A stretch of DNA of 36,195 nucleotides from Salinimicrobium xinjiangense DSM 19287 (lineage in GTDB: Bacteria; Bacteroidota; Bacteroidia; Flavobacteriales; Flavobacteriaceae): the NCBI RefSeq assembly GCF_000423585.1, contig NZ_AUIG01000025.1, positions 1 to 36,195 of the forward strand, given 5' to 3'. The translations under genes and the position numbers were made by a program. Below the pieces are notes generated by a model. That model saw only the letters and a list, made by a program, of their open reading frames with translations. It made no database searches and was not told where the DNA came from. Shown one piece after another: positions 13,920-22,608 of the stretch (position 1 is the first letter of the stretch; the number at the start of each line of letters is the position of its first letter).

Positions 13920-14576
13920 TTATCCCGCCACGAAATCTTTGAGATAGTAGGGCTCAAAATAAGCTACATCCTCAAATTTTTTCTTCTGGAATTTCTCCTC
14001 GGCCAGGCCGGTCATTTCTGCTGCCGAAGGTAATTTACCTTGTATAAAAGTGGCATTCGGGTGGTCGCAGATCTGGCTGAATTTCTCCACACCGCTGCCA
14101 ATAAAAGCTACCGCAGCATTTTCGAGATATTCTGAAAAAGAGTCGGGCGTCAGGATCTCTGCCCTGGTGTCGAAGACCCTTCGATTTTCGGAATTGAATC
14201 CGGCAGTATAGACTTCCATCCGCCGGGCGTCCAGAAGTGGGATGATAAAACCTTCTTTTGTCTGCTTTACCTGTAAAGCAAGCGTTTTTAATGTAGGTAC
14301 AGAAATAAGAGGCAGGTCTAGCGCGAAACAAAGCCCCTTGGCCGCAGAAACTCCGATACGAAGGCCGGTATAGGAACCGGGGCCTTTACTTACCGCAATA
14401 GCAGAAAGGTCCTTCGGTTCAAGGTCGTTCTCCTTTAGGATCTCCTGTATGAACAGGTGCAGCCTTTCGGCATGAGAATAATTATTGCTGTAGTCTTCTT
14501 TTAGAGCCAGCAGTTTCCCTTTGTTTCCTATAGCTACCGAACAATTCGTTGTAGCTGTTTCGATGCATAAAATCAC
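13920..14576 (-). CDS. TsaB, tRNA t6A37 threonylcarbamoyltransferase complex subunit
   Basis: A 218-residue pseudo-kinase-like protein of the ASKHA fold, partner of TsaD in adding threonylcarbamoyl to A37 of ANN-decoding tRNAs. The N-terminus MILCIETATTNCSVAI and the segment VSKGPGSYTGLRIGVSAAKGL are diagnostic of TsaB. The length is normal. It is the last gene of the long leftward operon, 17 bp after the second efflux adaptor, although it has no obvious functional link to efflux. It may have its own promoter inside that gene. Confidence 0.93.
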   Translation of the reverse strand: MILCIETATTNCSVAIGNKGKLLALKEDYSNNYSHAERLHLFIQEILKENDLEPKDLSAIAVSKGPGSYTGLRIGVSAAKGLCFALDLPLISVPTLKTLALQVKQTKEGFIIPLLDARRMEVYTAGFNSENRRVFDTRAEILTPDSFSEYLENAAVAFIGSGVEKFSQICDHPNATFIQGKLPSAAEMTGLAEEKFQKKKFEDVAYFEPYYLKDFVAG

Positions 14577-14593
14577 GGCAGCAAGTTAAGGAA

Positions 14594-15856
14594 TTATTCT
14601 TTTTCCTCCTTCACTTCCACTTTATCGCCGGGCTTCAAAAGTTTCGTAACTGTATTGTAAGGGCCGGTGATCACCGTCTCCCCTACTTCCAGCCCTTCTA
14701 TGATCTCAATATTTGCGTCATCCTGTATTCCGGTTTTTACCACCCGTTGTATTGCTTCCTCCCCTTCTTTAACATAGACGGTTTCTAGAAGCTGATTTGA
14801 GGACAGCTTTTCGGGGGCTCTTCCTCCCTGTGTGGAAGCTGTATCTGTTTTTACCACCACCGCGCTTATTGGCACTGCGATTACCTGATCTTTTCTATTG
14901 GTGATGATATCAACCGTGGCAGTCATTCCAGGTCTAAAGGGAGAATAATTTTCGGGGCGTCCCTCGACCAAATGTTCATAAGAATCTTTGAGGATCCTTA
15001 CTTTCACCTTGAAATTCGTCACTTGATCTGCAGTGGCAGTGGCATTGGCCGAATTTGAAATAGCTGTTACCAGGCCTTTGAATTCCTGTTTTAGATAAGC
15101 ATCTACCTCAACAAATGCAGAATCACCAATAGAGACTTTTACTATGTCATTTTCATTTACATCTACTTCTACTTCCATATCGGTAAGATCTGCCACCCGC
15201 ATGATCTCTGTACCGGCCATTTGCTGGGTTCCCACAACCCTTTCTCCCAATTCTGCATCAAGAGATGAAATGGTGCCGCTCATGGGTGCATAGATATTTG
15301 TTCTGCCAAGGCTTTCCCTTGCTTCGTTCACACTGGCTTCGGCACTTCTTACATTGTAAAATGCTGCCTGCCGGTTCGCTTTTGCCACTTCATAGGCAGA
15401 AACGATCCTGTCCCATTCGGCTTTGGAAATGATCCCCTTTTCAAATAAGGTACGGTTACGTTCATAATTCGATTCGGCTTCTCTTAATGATGCTTCAGCC
15501 TGCGATAATCCAGATCTTACATTCTGAAGTCCGGCACGGGAACGTTCCAGGTTGGAAAGATAGATCTCCGGATTGACCCGCACCAAAAGATCACCTTTTT
15601 GCACCTGTTGTCCTTCCACTACCGGCAGTTCAATGATCTCTCCGGAAACTTCCGAAGATAATTTCACCTCTACCTCCGGCTGTATCTTCCCGGTGGCAGA
15701 AACTTTCTCAATTACATTCTGTCTTTGAACTTCTGTAATTTCTACCTCTTTATAATTTCCCGATTTTCCAAACCATCCGGCTTTCTTTCCCACCACCAGA
15801 AGCACGATGATCACCAATGCAGTTCCTGCTATTATATATATCGTTTTTTTACTCAT
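14594..15856 (-). CDS. Membrane-fusion (periplasmic adaptor) protein, HlyD/MacA-like
   Basis: A 420-residue adaptor linking an inner-membrane transporter to a TolC-type channel. One N-terminal membrane anchor (about 5-25) is followed by a biotinyl/lipoyl half (VSGEIIELPVVEGQQVQKGD), a long coiled-coil hairpin (about 95-185, Ala/Glu/Arg-rich), the second lipoyl half (IYAPMSGTISSLDAELGERV) and beta-barrel and membrane-proximal domains. It follows the TolC gene by 3 bp. It is the second adaptor in the same operon. A pairing with the two permeases is inferred from position. Confidence 0.88.
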   Translation of the reverse strand: MSKKTIYIIAGTALVIIVLLVVGKKAGWFGKSGNYKEVEITEVQRQNVIEKVSATGKIQPEVEVKLSSEVSGEIIELPVVEGQQVQKGDLLVRVNPEIYLSNLERSRAGLQNVRSGLSQAEASLREAESNYERNRTLFEKGIISKAEWDRIVSAYEVAKANRQAAFYNVRSAEASVNEARESLGRTNIYAPMSGTISSLDAELGERVVGTQQMAGTEIMRVADLTDMEVEVDVNENDIVKVSIGDSAFVEVDAYLKQEFKGLVTAISNSANATATADQVTNFKVKVRILKDSYEHLVEGRPENYSPFRPGMTATVDIITNRKDQVIAVPISAVVVKTDTASTQGGRAPEKLSSNQLLETVYVKEGEEAIQRVVKTGIQDDANIEIIEGLEVGETVITGPYNTVTKLLKPGDKVEVKEEKE

Positions 15857-15859
15857 TTT

Positions 15860-17296
15860 TTAAAATTTTAGATCGGTAATTGGAACCCCAAAATACAGTT
15901 CCAGTACTTTAAGCTTAAAGATGTAGTCGTATTTTGCTCTCACTACCTCGATCTCGGCATTCTCCAGGTTGAATTTCGCCTGACTAAAGTCAAAGGCGTT
16001 GGTCATCCCCACATTATATCTTTCTGTAGCATAATCGTAAGCCTGCACCTGTGCTTCCCTGGCAAGTAGTGCTGCCTCATAAGCTTTTAAAGCTCCACGG
16101 GCATCTGTATAAGCCTGATAGACATTGGCCTCCAGGTCGAGTCTTGTTTGCTCTAATTGATATTCACTGCGCAACACTCCAACCTCATTCCTTTTAACCT
16201 GGTTACGGGTGGCAAAACCATTGAAAATTGGTACGTTAAGCTGTATTCCATAAGAGATCCCGTCATTGAGCTGAAGCTGCTCAAAGAACGGAAGCGGATT
16301 TCCTATTTCTGTAGCCATATTTGGTGCTACAACAACCTCCTGCGTAGATTGAACAAATCCAATCTCACGAAAAGGCTCATCGGGATCAAGGCCTGCAGAA
16401 ATAAATCTTCCCGCTCCGGATTCCCTGGTATTATAGTTGAAAAAAGCTCCCAAAGTAGGCCAGTAGGCACCTTTGGAAATTTCAAGACTCTTTTCGGAAA
16501 GGTCCCGATTCATTTCGGCAACTTTAACTTCATATCGCTCTTCTTCGGCCATATCGATCACTTCGGAAACAGGCACGTCCAGGATCTCACTTCCAAAGAC
16601 ATCATAATCCCGCTCCACGATATCAAAATTCTGATAATCCTTTATCAGTAACATCTGGGCAAGGGAGATAAGAGAGATCTCGATCTGGTTTTGTGCAACT
16701 ATCATTCTTTGCTCCTCATTGGCAGCAGTAGCTCGTATTTCGAGCAGGTCTCCTCTTGGTAAGGAACCGGCTTCCACTAAGGCTTCCGCTCTTTCGAGCT
16801 GCTCAAGGGTGATCTGGTTCTGCGCCTGGATCACCTTCAGGTTCTCCTTATTAAACAGCACCTGCAGGTAAGCATTGGCAACAAAAAGAGCGACATCATC
16901 TTTCATCTGTTCCAGTGAATATTGACTCGCCAGTTTTGCCATTTTTGCATACTGGTATTGATTGAAGTTGCGCAGCCCGTCAAAAAGCGTCATTCCTGCA
17001 GTGACCCCGGCAGAAAAGTTACGGGTAGTCTGTGTTTGAAGAATTCCCGTTGTGACATTCTGAGTAAGTCCCGTATTCCATGAATTGGAGGCAGAAGCAT
17101 TCACGCCCGGAAGAAAATTCCCGAAAGCATCAGAGATCTGTATATCGGCAAGATCTACATCAAGTTCAGATTGTTTGATGCTGATGTTTTTATCCAGTGC
17201 ACGCTCTATGCACTCCTGTAGTGTCCATTCTTTTTTTTGCGCGTTTAGTAAAACAGTAAAAGAAAGGAAAACTGCAGTTAATAAAATTCTTTTCAT
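15860..17296 (-). CDS. TolC-family outer-membrane efflux channel
   Basis: A 478-residue protein with a signal peptide (MKRILLTAVFLSFTVLLNAQ) and two outer-membrane efflux protein repeats, each with long Ala/Glu/Gln-rich helices. Visible motifs are WTLQECIERALDKNISIKQS at the mature N-terminus, NAYLQVLFNKENL, and the second-repeat helix NAFDFSQAKFNLENAEIEV near the C-terminus. It forms the trimeric exit duct of the tripartite pump. It sits between the two adaptor genes, 62 bp downstream of the first and 3 bp upstream of the second. Confidence 0.92.
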   Translation of the reverse strand: MKRILLTAVFLSFTVLLNAQKKEWTLQECIERALDKNISIKQSELDVDLADIQISDAFGNFLPGVNASASNSWNTGLTQNVTTGILQTQTTRNFSAGVTAGMTLFDGLRNFNQYQYAKMAKLASQYSLEQMKDDVALFVANAYLQVLFNKENLKVIQAQNQITLEQLERAEALVEAGSLPRGDLLEIRATAANEEQRMIVAQNQIEISLISLAQMLLIKDYQNFDIVERDYDVFGSEILDVPVSEVIDMAEEERYEVKVAEMNRDLSEKSLEISKGAYWPTLGAFFNYNTRESGAGRFISAGLDPDEPFREIGFVQSTQEVVVAPNMATEIGNPLPFFEQLQLNDGISYGIQLNVPIFNGFATRNQVKRNEVGVLRSEYQLEQTRLDLEANVYQAYTDARGALKAYEAALLAREAQVQAYDYATERYNVGMTNAFDFSQAKFNLENAEIEVVRAKYDYIFKLKVLELYFGVPITDLKF

Positions 17297-17358
17297 AATT
17301 GTGGTTGTAAAATATAAGTCTTGTAGAAAGCGGTTTTGTTACAGCAGGAGCATTAAAT

Positions 17359-18480
17359 CTATCGTGCCTGTGCCATTGGGCCGGCAGGTTTTAATTGATT
17401 CCAAACCTTGATCTTATCCTTAGAGCTAATTCCTTTCTTGACCTCTACGAAAATGCCGTCACTCACTCCCAGCTCTACATCCCTGCGCTCAAACTGCTGG
17501 TCTCCCGTAGCAACTTCCACAAAAGGCTGCTGCGTCTTAGGATCGAACTGGATCAAAGCCTCCCGCACTGCAAGTACATTTTCTGCCCTGGCAAGAATTA
17601 TAGAAGCATTGGCACTCAATCCTGCCCGTATAAAAGTAGTATCGGCTTTATCAAGTCTTCCTTCGATATCGAACTGTATGGCTCCGTTCTCTTCCACTCC
17701 TTTTGGAGCAATGTAATCGAGTACCGCATTAAATGTCTTGTTCTCAATAGCTCCCACTGTCACTTCCAGCGGCAGGTTTTCCCTGATCTTACCTACTTCA
17801 CTTTCATCTACTTTTCCTTCGAAGATCATTTCATTAACATCGGCCAGTGTGGCTATGGTAGTTCCATCATTGAAATTGTTACTTTCAATCACCTGGTTCC
17901 CCACCTTTACCGGCACGTCGAGCACCATACCTTCTACGGTAGAACGGATCATAGTATTGGCCGCTGTACCAAGGCCGCTGGTAGTTCCCGTACGCACGAT
18001 CTCATAATTCTGTTGTGCAGACCTGTAGTTCTGCTCAGCTCTTTTAAAAGCTACCTGCGCATTGTCAAATTCATTGGCAGATATCACTCCCTTCTCAAAA
18101 AGTGATTTTTGACGCTCAAAATTTTTGGTCTCATTATCAAAATTTATTTTGGCAGTCTGCACCGCATCCTTGGCGTTTTGTAAAGAGGAAACATTCGGGA
18201 TCACCCTTATCTTTGCTATCTGGTCTCCGGCTTTGATACGGTCTCCCGCCTTGATATATATTTCTTCAATAATTCCTGAAATATTGGGTTTGATCAAAAC
18301 TTCTTCCTTCGGCACTATATTCCCCGTCGCAACTGTCTTTTTTACGATAGTTTGCTCTGTAGGCTCTTCGGTCTCATAAACTGTTGGATCCTCCTGATTC
18401 TTTGCATACAGGTAGTACAGTGCGCCGGTAAAAGCTACTGCGATTACAACCAGGATTAAGATCGTTACAACTCTTTTCAT
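17359..18480 (-). CDS. Membrane-fusion (periplasmic adaptor) protein, MacA-like
   Basis: A 373-residue adaptor with an N-terminal anchor (VVTILILVVIAVAFTGALYY). The first lipoyl half (ISGIIEEIYIKAGDRIKAGD) is followed by a coiled-coil hairpin (about 95-160), the second half (IRSTVEGMVLDVPVKVGNQV) and a beta domain. It ends in KVWNQLKPAGPMAQAR. It lies directly after the two permease genes (24 bp), so it is the likely MacA of this MacB-like set. It shares the domain plan, but little close similarity, with the second adaptor. Confidence 0.9.
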   Translation of the reverse strand: MKRVVTILILVVIAVAFTGALYYLYAKNQEDPTVYETEEPTEQTIVKKTVATGNIVPKEEVLIKPNISGIIEEIYIKAGDRIKAGDQIAKIRVIPNVSSLQNAKDAVQTAKINFDNETKNFERQKSLFEKGVISANEFDNAQVAFKRAEQNYRSAQQNYEIVRTGTTSGLGTAANTMIRSTVEGMVLDVPVKVGNQVIESNNFNDGTTIATLADVNEMIFEGKVDESEVGKIRENLPLEVTVGAIENKTFNAVLDYIAPKGVEENGAIQFDIEGRLDKADTTFIRAGLSANASIILARAENVLAVREALIQFDPKTQQPFVEVATGDQQFERRDVELGVSDGIFVEVKKGISSKDKIKVWNQLKPAGPMAQAR

Positions 18481-18504
18481 TCTGTTATTTATTTGTATTG
18501 ATTG

Positions 18505-19767
18505 TTATTCTGTTCTTAAAGCGTCTACGGGTTTTATCTTAATAGCATTCTGCGCCGGAATCAGTCCGGCCAGCAGTCCCGAGATCACAAGTATAGCCAG
18601 TGCGATCATCACCACCCCCAGGTTAACCGAAGGATTCAAAAACATCATTTCTGAAGTGTCCATTCCGCTAAGGGCTTTATTGACAAGCGCTATAACTCCG
18701 GTGGCAAGAACGATACCTGCCATTCCCGATATAATTGTCAGAAAAATAGATTCCATAAGGATCTGCCCTCGTATGGCCCAGGGAGTTGCTCCCAAAGCCC
18801 TGCGGACACCTATTTCATTCGTGCGTTCCCTGACCACAATGAGCATGATATTGCTAATCCCGATTATTCCCGATAATAATACCAGGATACCCACAAAATA
18901 CGCCACTCCCTTAAGAGCTATAAACAAGCCGTTGATCTTGTTATACTCCTCATAAAGGTCAAAATTCCCCACTGCACGGTCATCTTCGGGGTGAATGGAG
19001 TGCCGTGTTTTGATCACATCTATCACCTCACTTTTCAGCTCGGTAATAGAAGCTCCTTCCTTGGCCGTTATGGCCATCCAGCCCACATTATTACCCCTGT
19101 TGAAGGCTTGTGAAAAAGCTGTGAACGGCACATAGATCTGTTTCTGATTCTCTTCGGAATTACCATTGTTCCCCTTTTTCTTATAGGTTCCAATGACCAT
19201 AAAATTGACGCCATTCACCTTAATGTAACTTCCCAGTACCTCCTCATCTTTGTCATAAAGCACTGTTTGCACCCCTTCGCCAATTACCGCTACTTTTCTT
19301 TTCTCGTTGATATCTGAATAATTAACAAACCTGCCCGAAGTAATATCCATAGGTTCCTGCTGAATGATCTCCGGATAGTCTCCATACACATTGAAAGCAC
19401 CTGTATTGAGTCCCCTTACCACATTGTTTGCACCACCGAAGCCTCCCAATTGATTTCGTGGAGAAACGAACCTCATATCGGGTACCTCTCTCTTTATGGC
19501 ATCAACATCATCAATCTTAAAGCTATAGCGTCTGCCTTTTGGAAGACCCTTATAAGGTTTTGAGGTCACCTGGGTCCACATAAACATGGAATTGGTGGCC
19601 ATGCCTCCAAAACCCTGCTTTACTCCGTTTTCAAGGCCTTTTCCTGCTGCAAGGAGAATTACAAGAATAAAGATCCCCCACAACACACCAAAGGCGGTGA
19701 GCACGGTTCTAAACCAGTTGGCACTTAGTGCTTCGAGTATTTCGTCCCAGTTGTCTCTGCTAAACAT
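18505..19767 (-). CDS. MacB/FtsX-like ABC transporter permease 2
   Basis: A 420-residue permease with TM1 near 20-42 (FGVLWGIFILVILLAAGKGL), a large periplasmic MacB_PCD domain (about 45-285) and three C-terminal helices of the FtsX domain. The coupling segment MLIVVRERTNEIGVRRALGA contacts the ATPase. It ends IKIKPVDALRTE, a standard MacB terminus. This type VII ABC architecture drives a mechanical cycle in the periplasm rather than moving substrate through the membrane. It starts 2 bp after permease 1. The two permeases probably form a heterodimer. Confidence 0.9.
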   Translation of the reverse strand: MFSRDNWDEILEALSANWFRTVLTAFGVLWGIFILVILLAAGKGLENGVKQGFGGMATNSMFMWTQVTSKPYKGLPKGRRYSFKIDDVDAIKREVPDMRFVSPRNQLGGFGGANNVVRGLNTGAFNVYGDYPEIIQQEPMDITSGRFVNYSDINEKRKVAVIGEGVQTVLYDKDEEVLGSYIKVNGVNFMVIGTYKKKGNNGNSEENQKQIYVPFTAFSQAFNRGNNVGWMAITAKEGASITELKSEVIDVIKTRHSIHPEDDRAVGNFDLYEEYNKINGLFIALKGVAYFVGILVLLSGIIGISNIMLIVVRERTNEIGVRRALGATPWAIRGQILMESIFLTIISGMAGIVLATGVIALVNKALSGMDTSEMMFLNPSVNLGVVMIALAILVISGLLAGLIPAQNAIKIKPVDALRTE

Positions 19768-19769
19768 GC

Positions 19770-21014
19770 CTATTCATCTCTTAGTGCTACAATAGGTTTG
19801 ATCCTTGCTGCCCGGTAAGCAGGGAAGAACCCGGCCAACGCCCCGGCAACAACAAGGATGACCACTGTGGTAAGTGCTACTCCAAAATCCACCGAAGGAT
19901 TTGCTATATAATTAGTCTCAATCATTGGTCCAACAAGCTCAAGAAGAGCAAGACTGCCTATAAGCCCTACAAGACCCGCAATGGCTGTTACGAATATAGA
20001 TTCGTGCAACACCATACCTACAATGGACCAGGGCTCTGCTCCCAGGGCTTTTCTAACTCCAATTTCCCTGGTTCTCTCCTTCACAATGATCAACATGATA
20101 TTACTTACGCCTACAATACCGGCGATGATGGTGCAGATACCCACTCCCCAGAAGAAGAACTTTATCATGTCCATGAGGTCGTAAAAACGCTTTGCATTCT
20201 CAAGGGAATTGTTAATATTAATTGCCCGGGTATCTTCGGGGGCTACAGAATGCTGTTCCTTAAGAAATTGCTGTAACTCTGCAGAAAATTTATTTGAAGC
20301 CGCCAAAGCCGACTCAAAATTATCCTCTTTTCCAAGGGTAAAGGCCATGTTGTTTATATTGTTCTGCCCATTAAAAACCCTTTGTCCTGTAGATAATGGT
20401 ACATAAACCCTGTTCTCTTCGCGTTCCCCGCCGGGATCGCTAAAGACCCCAATTACTTTAAAATTAATTCCTGAAATTTCCACATATTTTCCAACCGGAT
20501 CTACCTCCTTAAAAAGATCATTTTTTACAACCTTTCCAATAACAGCTACTTTTTCATAGTTCTGGTGATCCTGATAGTTCAAAAATCGCCCCTGCATAAG
20601 AGGAGTGTTTTCCAGAAATTGATAATCGGGTAAAACACCTTCAACCCTATAGGAACCTGTTTCCTTTTTATAGTCCACAACACCATTCCAGATCCTGTAA
20701 ACGGCCGACTTATATTCCAGTTCGTCGATGTATTTCTGAGCAGTGGACTGGAAGTCTGCATTTTTCAACTGTATCTGCCGCCCCGGATTCAAACCTTTAT
20801 ATTCCACAGCGGTTCTTCCCGTCCACACATAAAGAATATTGGCCGCGTCCTGCTCAAATTCGGCTGAAATTCCATTTCTCATGCCCTGACCTATGCCAAG
20901 AAGGATGACAAGGATAAAGATTCCGGAAGCCACAGAAAGCCCGGTAAGGAACGTCCGCAATTTATTCTTGCGTATCGTCTCAAAGATTTCCTCCCAACGT
21001 TCAAGATCAAACAT
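19770..21014 (-). CDS. MacB/FtsX-like ABC transporter permease 1
   Basis: A 414-residue paralogue of the following permease, with the same plan: TM1 around LSVASGIFILVILLGIGQGM, a periplasmic domain, then FtsX helices with the coupling region MLIIVKERTREIGVRKALGA and the end IKPIVALRDE. The first 20 residues are cytosolic (ERWEEIFETIRKNKLRTF). Its start overlaps the end of the ATPase gene by 8 bp. Two non-identical permeases next to one ATPase suggest a heteromeric exporter, possibly for a peptide, lipid or antibiotic; the substrate is not known. Confidence 0.9.
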   Translation of the reverse strand: MFDLERWEEIFETIRKNKLRTFLTGLSVASGIFILVILLGIGQGMRNGISAEFEQDAANILYVWTGRTAVEYKGLNPGRQIQLKNADFQSTAQKYIDELEYKSAVYRIWNGVVDYKKETGSYRVEGVLPDYQFLENTPLMQGRFLNYQDHQNYEKVAVIGKVVKNDLFKEVDPVGKYVEISGINFKVIGVFSDPGGEREENRVYVPLSTGQRVFNGQNNINNMAFTLGKEDNFESALAASNKFSAELQQFLKEQHSVAPEDTRAININNSLENAKRFYDLMDMIKFFFWGVGICTIIAGIVGVSNIMLIIVKERTREIGVRKALGAEPWSIVGMVLHESIFVTAIAGLVGLIGSLALLELVGPMIETNYIANPSVDFGVALTTVVILVVAGALAGFFPAYRAARIKPIVALRDE

Positions 21015-21708
21015 GCTGCAGTGCCTTTACCTGATCAACCTTTCTGTCGTCTATGATCACCCCATCCTTAAGATTAACGATGCGTTTGGTCATTTCGGCT
21101 ATATCATGCTCGTGAGTAACTATAAGAATGGTTCGACCTTCTTCGTTGATCTTTTGAATAAGGTCCATTACCTCGTAAGAAGTTTTTGTATCCAGTGCCC
21201 CCGTAGGTTCATCGGCCAGCAGTACTTTTGGATCACTCGCCAGGGCCCTGGCTATTGCCACCCTTTGCTTTTGTCCGCCGGAGAGTTCATTAGGCAGGTG
21301 TTGTGCCCAGGCTGTAAGCCCTACTTTGTCAAGGTAAGCCATAGCTCTTTCCAGCCTCTCTTTACGTTTCATGCCCTGGTAATAAAGCGGAAGTGCTACA
21401 TTATCAAGTGCAGTTTTATAATTGATAAGATTAAAAGACTGAAAGACAAAACCGAGGAACCTGTTGCGGTACCTGGCAGCTATTTTCTCATTAAGATTCT
21501 TTATAGGAACACCATCAAGAGTATAGGAACCCTGATCTGCTTCATCAAGCATCCCCAGAATATTGAGCAAGGTGGATTTGCCTGAACCGGAGGACCCCAT
21601 GATAGACACCAGTTCTCCTTCGGCTACATTAAAATTTATTCCTTTAAGAACGTGCAGGGTATTGCTTCCCGTCTTATAGGATTTATGTAAGTCTTTAATT
21701 TCGATCAT
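21007..21708 (-). CDS. ABC transporter ATP-binding protein (MacB/LolD type)
   Basis: A 233-residue ATPase with Walker A GSSGSGKST (38-46), Q-loop in FVFQSFNLI, signature LSGGQKQRVAIARAL, Walker B VLLADEP and H-loop in VTHEHDIA. The sequence ISM-GSSGSGKSTLLNILG and the GSYTLDGVPI segment are typical of the MacB/LolD group. It is the first gene of the operon. The start ATG (21706-21708) lies at the edge of an inverted repeat and about 38 bp downstream of the candidate ECF-type promoter. Confidence 0.94.
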   Translation of the reverse strand: MIEIKDLHKSYKTGSNTLHVLKGINFNVAEGELVSIMGSSGSGKSTLLNILGMLDEADQGSYTLDGVPIKNLNEKIAARYRNRFLGFVFQSFNLINYKTALDNVALPLYYQGMKRKERLERAMAYLDKVGLTAWAQHLPNELSGGQKQRVAIARALASDPKVLLADEPTGALDTKTSYEVMDLIQKINEEGRTILIVTHEHDIAEMTKRIVNLKDGVIIDDRKVDQVKALQHV

Positions 21709-21787
21709 TCCGGGAATTATTGCATTTCACATATGGTGTCCATCCATTAGACTTTTAAAAAGTCGAAATGTTACATTATTCCCGGAA
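21708..21787. repeat. Inverted repeat framing the ABC-operon promoter
   Basis: TTCCGGGAATTAT (21708-21720) and ATTATTCCCGGAA (21775-21787) are complementary at 12 of 13 positions across a 54-bp interval. The left arm touches the start codon and the right arm lies just upstream of the candidate -35 box. Inside is the palindrome GACTTTT-A-AAAAGTC (21750-21764). This could be an operator pair or a structured leader; no regulator is identified. Confidence 0.55.
21747..21774 (-). promoter_or_regulatory. Candidate ECF-sigma promoter of the ABC efflux operon
   Basis: On the - strand, GTAACA (21774-21769), a 16-bp spacer, then GTCTAA (21752-21747). An AAC-containing -35 and a GTC-containing -10 at this spacing are typical of extracytoplasmic-function sigma promoters and unlike the housekeeping TTG-N19-TAnnTTTG form seen elsewhere in this window. 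It points at the operon start. No sigma-factor gene is in the window. Confidence 0.5.
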
Positions 21788-21814
21788 AGTTTCAGAAATG
21801 ATATGAAAGAATGA

Positions 21815-22045
21815 CTACTGCTCCTCTGTCCTGCTCTTTCTGCGGGACTTCCAGATAAAGTAAGCCACGCCGGCCATTAGCAAATAAGGAAAGACCATAA
21901 GGTACACTATCCCGTCGTTAATACCCTCTGCAGCAGCCTGCCCTTCTTCAGTTTCCAGGACCGCACGACACATGGCACATTGGGCAGAAGCTTCAAAAGA
22001 AATTAGAAGGCTCAACAATAGAAATATGGAGATCTTATACTTCAT
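21815..22045 (-). CDS. Small membrane protein with CxxC motif, oxidase cluster
   Basis: A 76-residue protein. A signal peptide (MKYKISIFLLLSLLISFEASA) is followed at once by QCAMCRAVLET, giving a CxxC pair near the mature N-terminus, then one membrane helix (about 45-67, YLMVFPYLLMAGVAYFIW) and a basic tail (KSRRKSR). The CxxC would face the periplasm and could bind copper or another metal, or act in thiol exchange. I know of no studied homologue. It is the last gene of the SCO operon, 5 bp after the DUF420 gene, which suggests a role in oxidase assembly. Confidence 0.72.
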   Translation of the reverse strand: MKYKISIFLLLSLLISFEASAQCAMCRAVLETEEGQAAAEGINDGIVYLMVFPYLLMAGVAYFIWKSRRKSRTEEQ

Positions 22046-22050
22046 CTTTT

Positions 22051-22608
22051 TTAATAATAGGGCGCCATAAATACGTAAACCAAAACTCCTGTAATGGCAA
22101 CATATAACCAGACAGGGAAAGTATAGCGGGCGATCTTCCTGTGTTTAACCACCTCGCCTGTCAACCCTCTGTACATGGTGAACAATACCAGCGGAACAAT
22201 AATGGCAGACAATAAAATATGGGTAATAAGGATAAAGAAATACAGGTAGCGTAATATACCCTCGCCCCCATAGGGAACCGGTTCATTACTTATTTTTGAT
22301 ATTACATAGCTAATAAGAAAAACCGTAGATAAAAAGAATGCAGAGATCATAAGGTTACGATGCCACGACAATTCCTTTTTTCTCATACTCACATATCCTC
22401 CAATTAAAAGTACGGCTGTGAAAAAATTAAGTACTGCGTGAAAAAGTGGAAAATTTTTAAAACCTGTTCCTAAAAGCTCATACCGCTCCGGCAAATACAT
22501 AAGAATTAGCACCAGCACCGGCACTACAATGGACACGACCAGGATGGCCGGCACCATTACTCTATCTGCTTTTTTACTTATCATTAATAAGCTTTTTTGT
22601 ATCTGCAA
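22051..22608 (-). CDS. DUF420 membrane protein (oxidase-assembly associated)
   Basis: A 185-residue integral membrane protein with five hydrophobic segments (about 20-40, 52-70, 85-105, 125-147 and 163-182). DUF420 proteins are linked to cytochrome c oxidase clusters; the Bacillus relative CtaM is needed for assembly of a caa3/aa3-type oxidase. Histidines in ITHILLSAII and KHRKIARY lie at membrane edges, as expected for metal or haem handling, but no ligand set is proven. The start overlaps the end of the SCO1 gene by 35 bp in another frame; a later ATG at residue 9 would reduce this. Confidence 0.85.
   Translation of the reverse strand: MQIQKSLLMISKKADRVMVPAILVVSIVVPVLVLILMYLPERYELLGTGFKNFPLFHAVLNFFTAVLLIGGYVSMRKKELSWHRNLMISAFFLSTVFLISYVISKISNEPVPYGGEGILRYLYFFILITHILLSAIIVPLVLFTMYRGLTGEVVKHRKIARYTFPVWLYVAITGVLVYVFMAPYY

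Noticed and set aside
16157-16651. 164-codon frame on the + strand
   Set aside because: Antisense to the TolC-family gene, no recognisable motif.
17395-18105. 236-codon frame on the + strand
   Set aside because: Antisense to the first adaptor gene; length reflects codon bias on the real strand.
20893-21585. 230-codon frame on the + strand
   Set aside because: Antisense to the ABC ATPase and permease 1, both with full family motifs.
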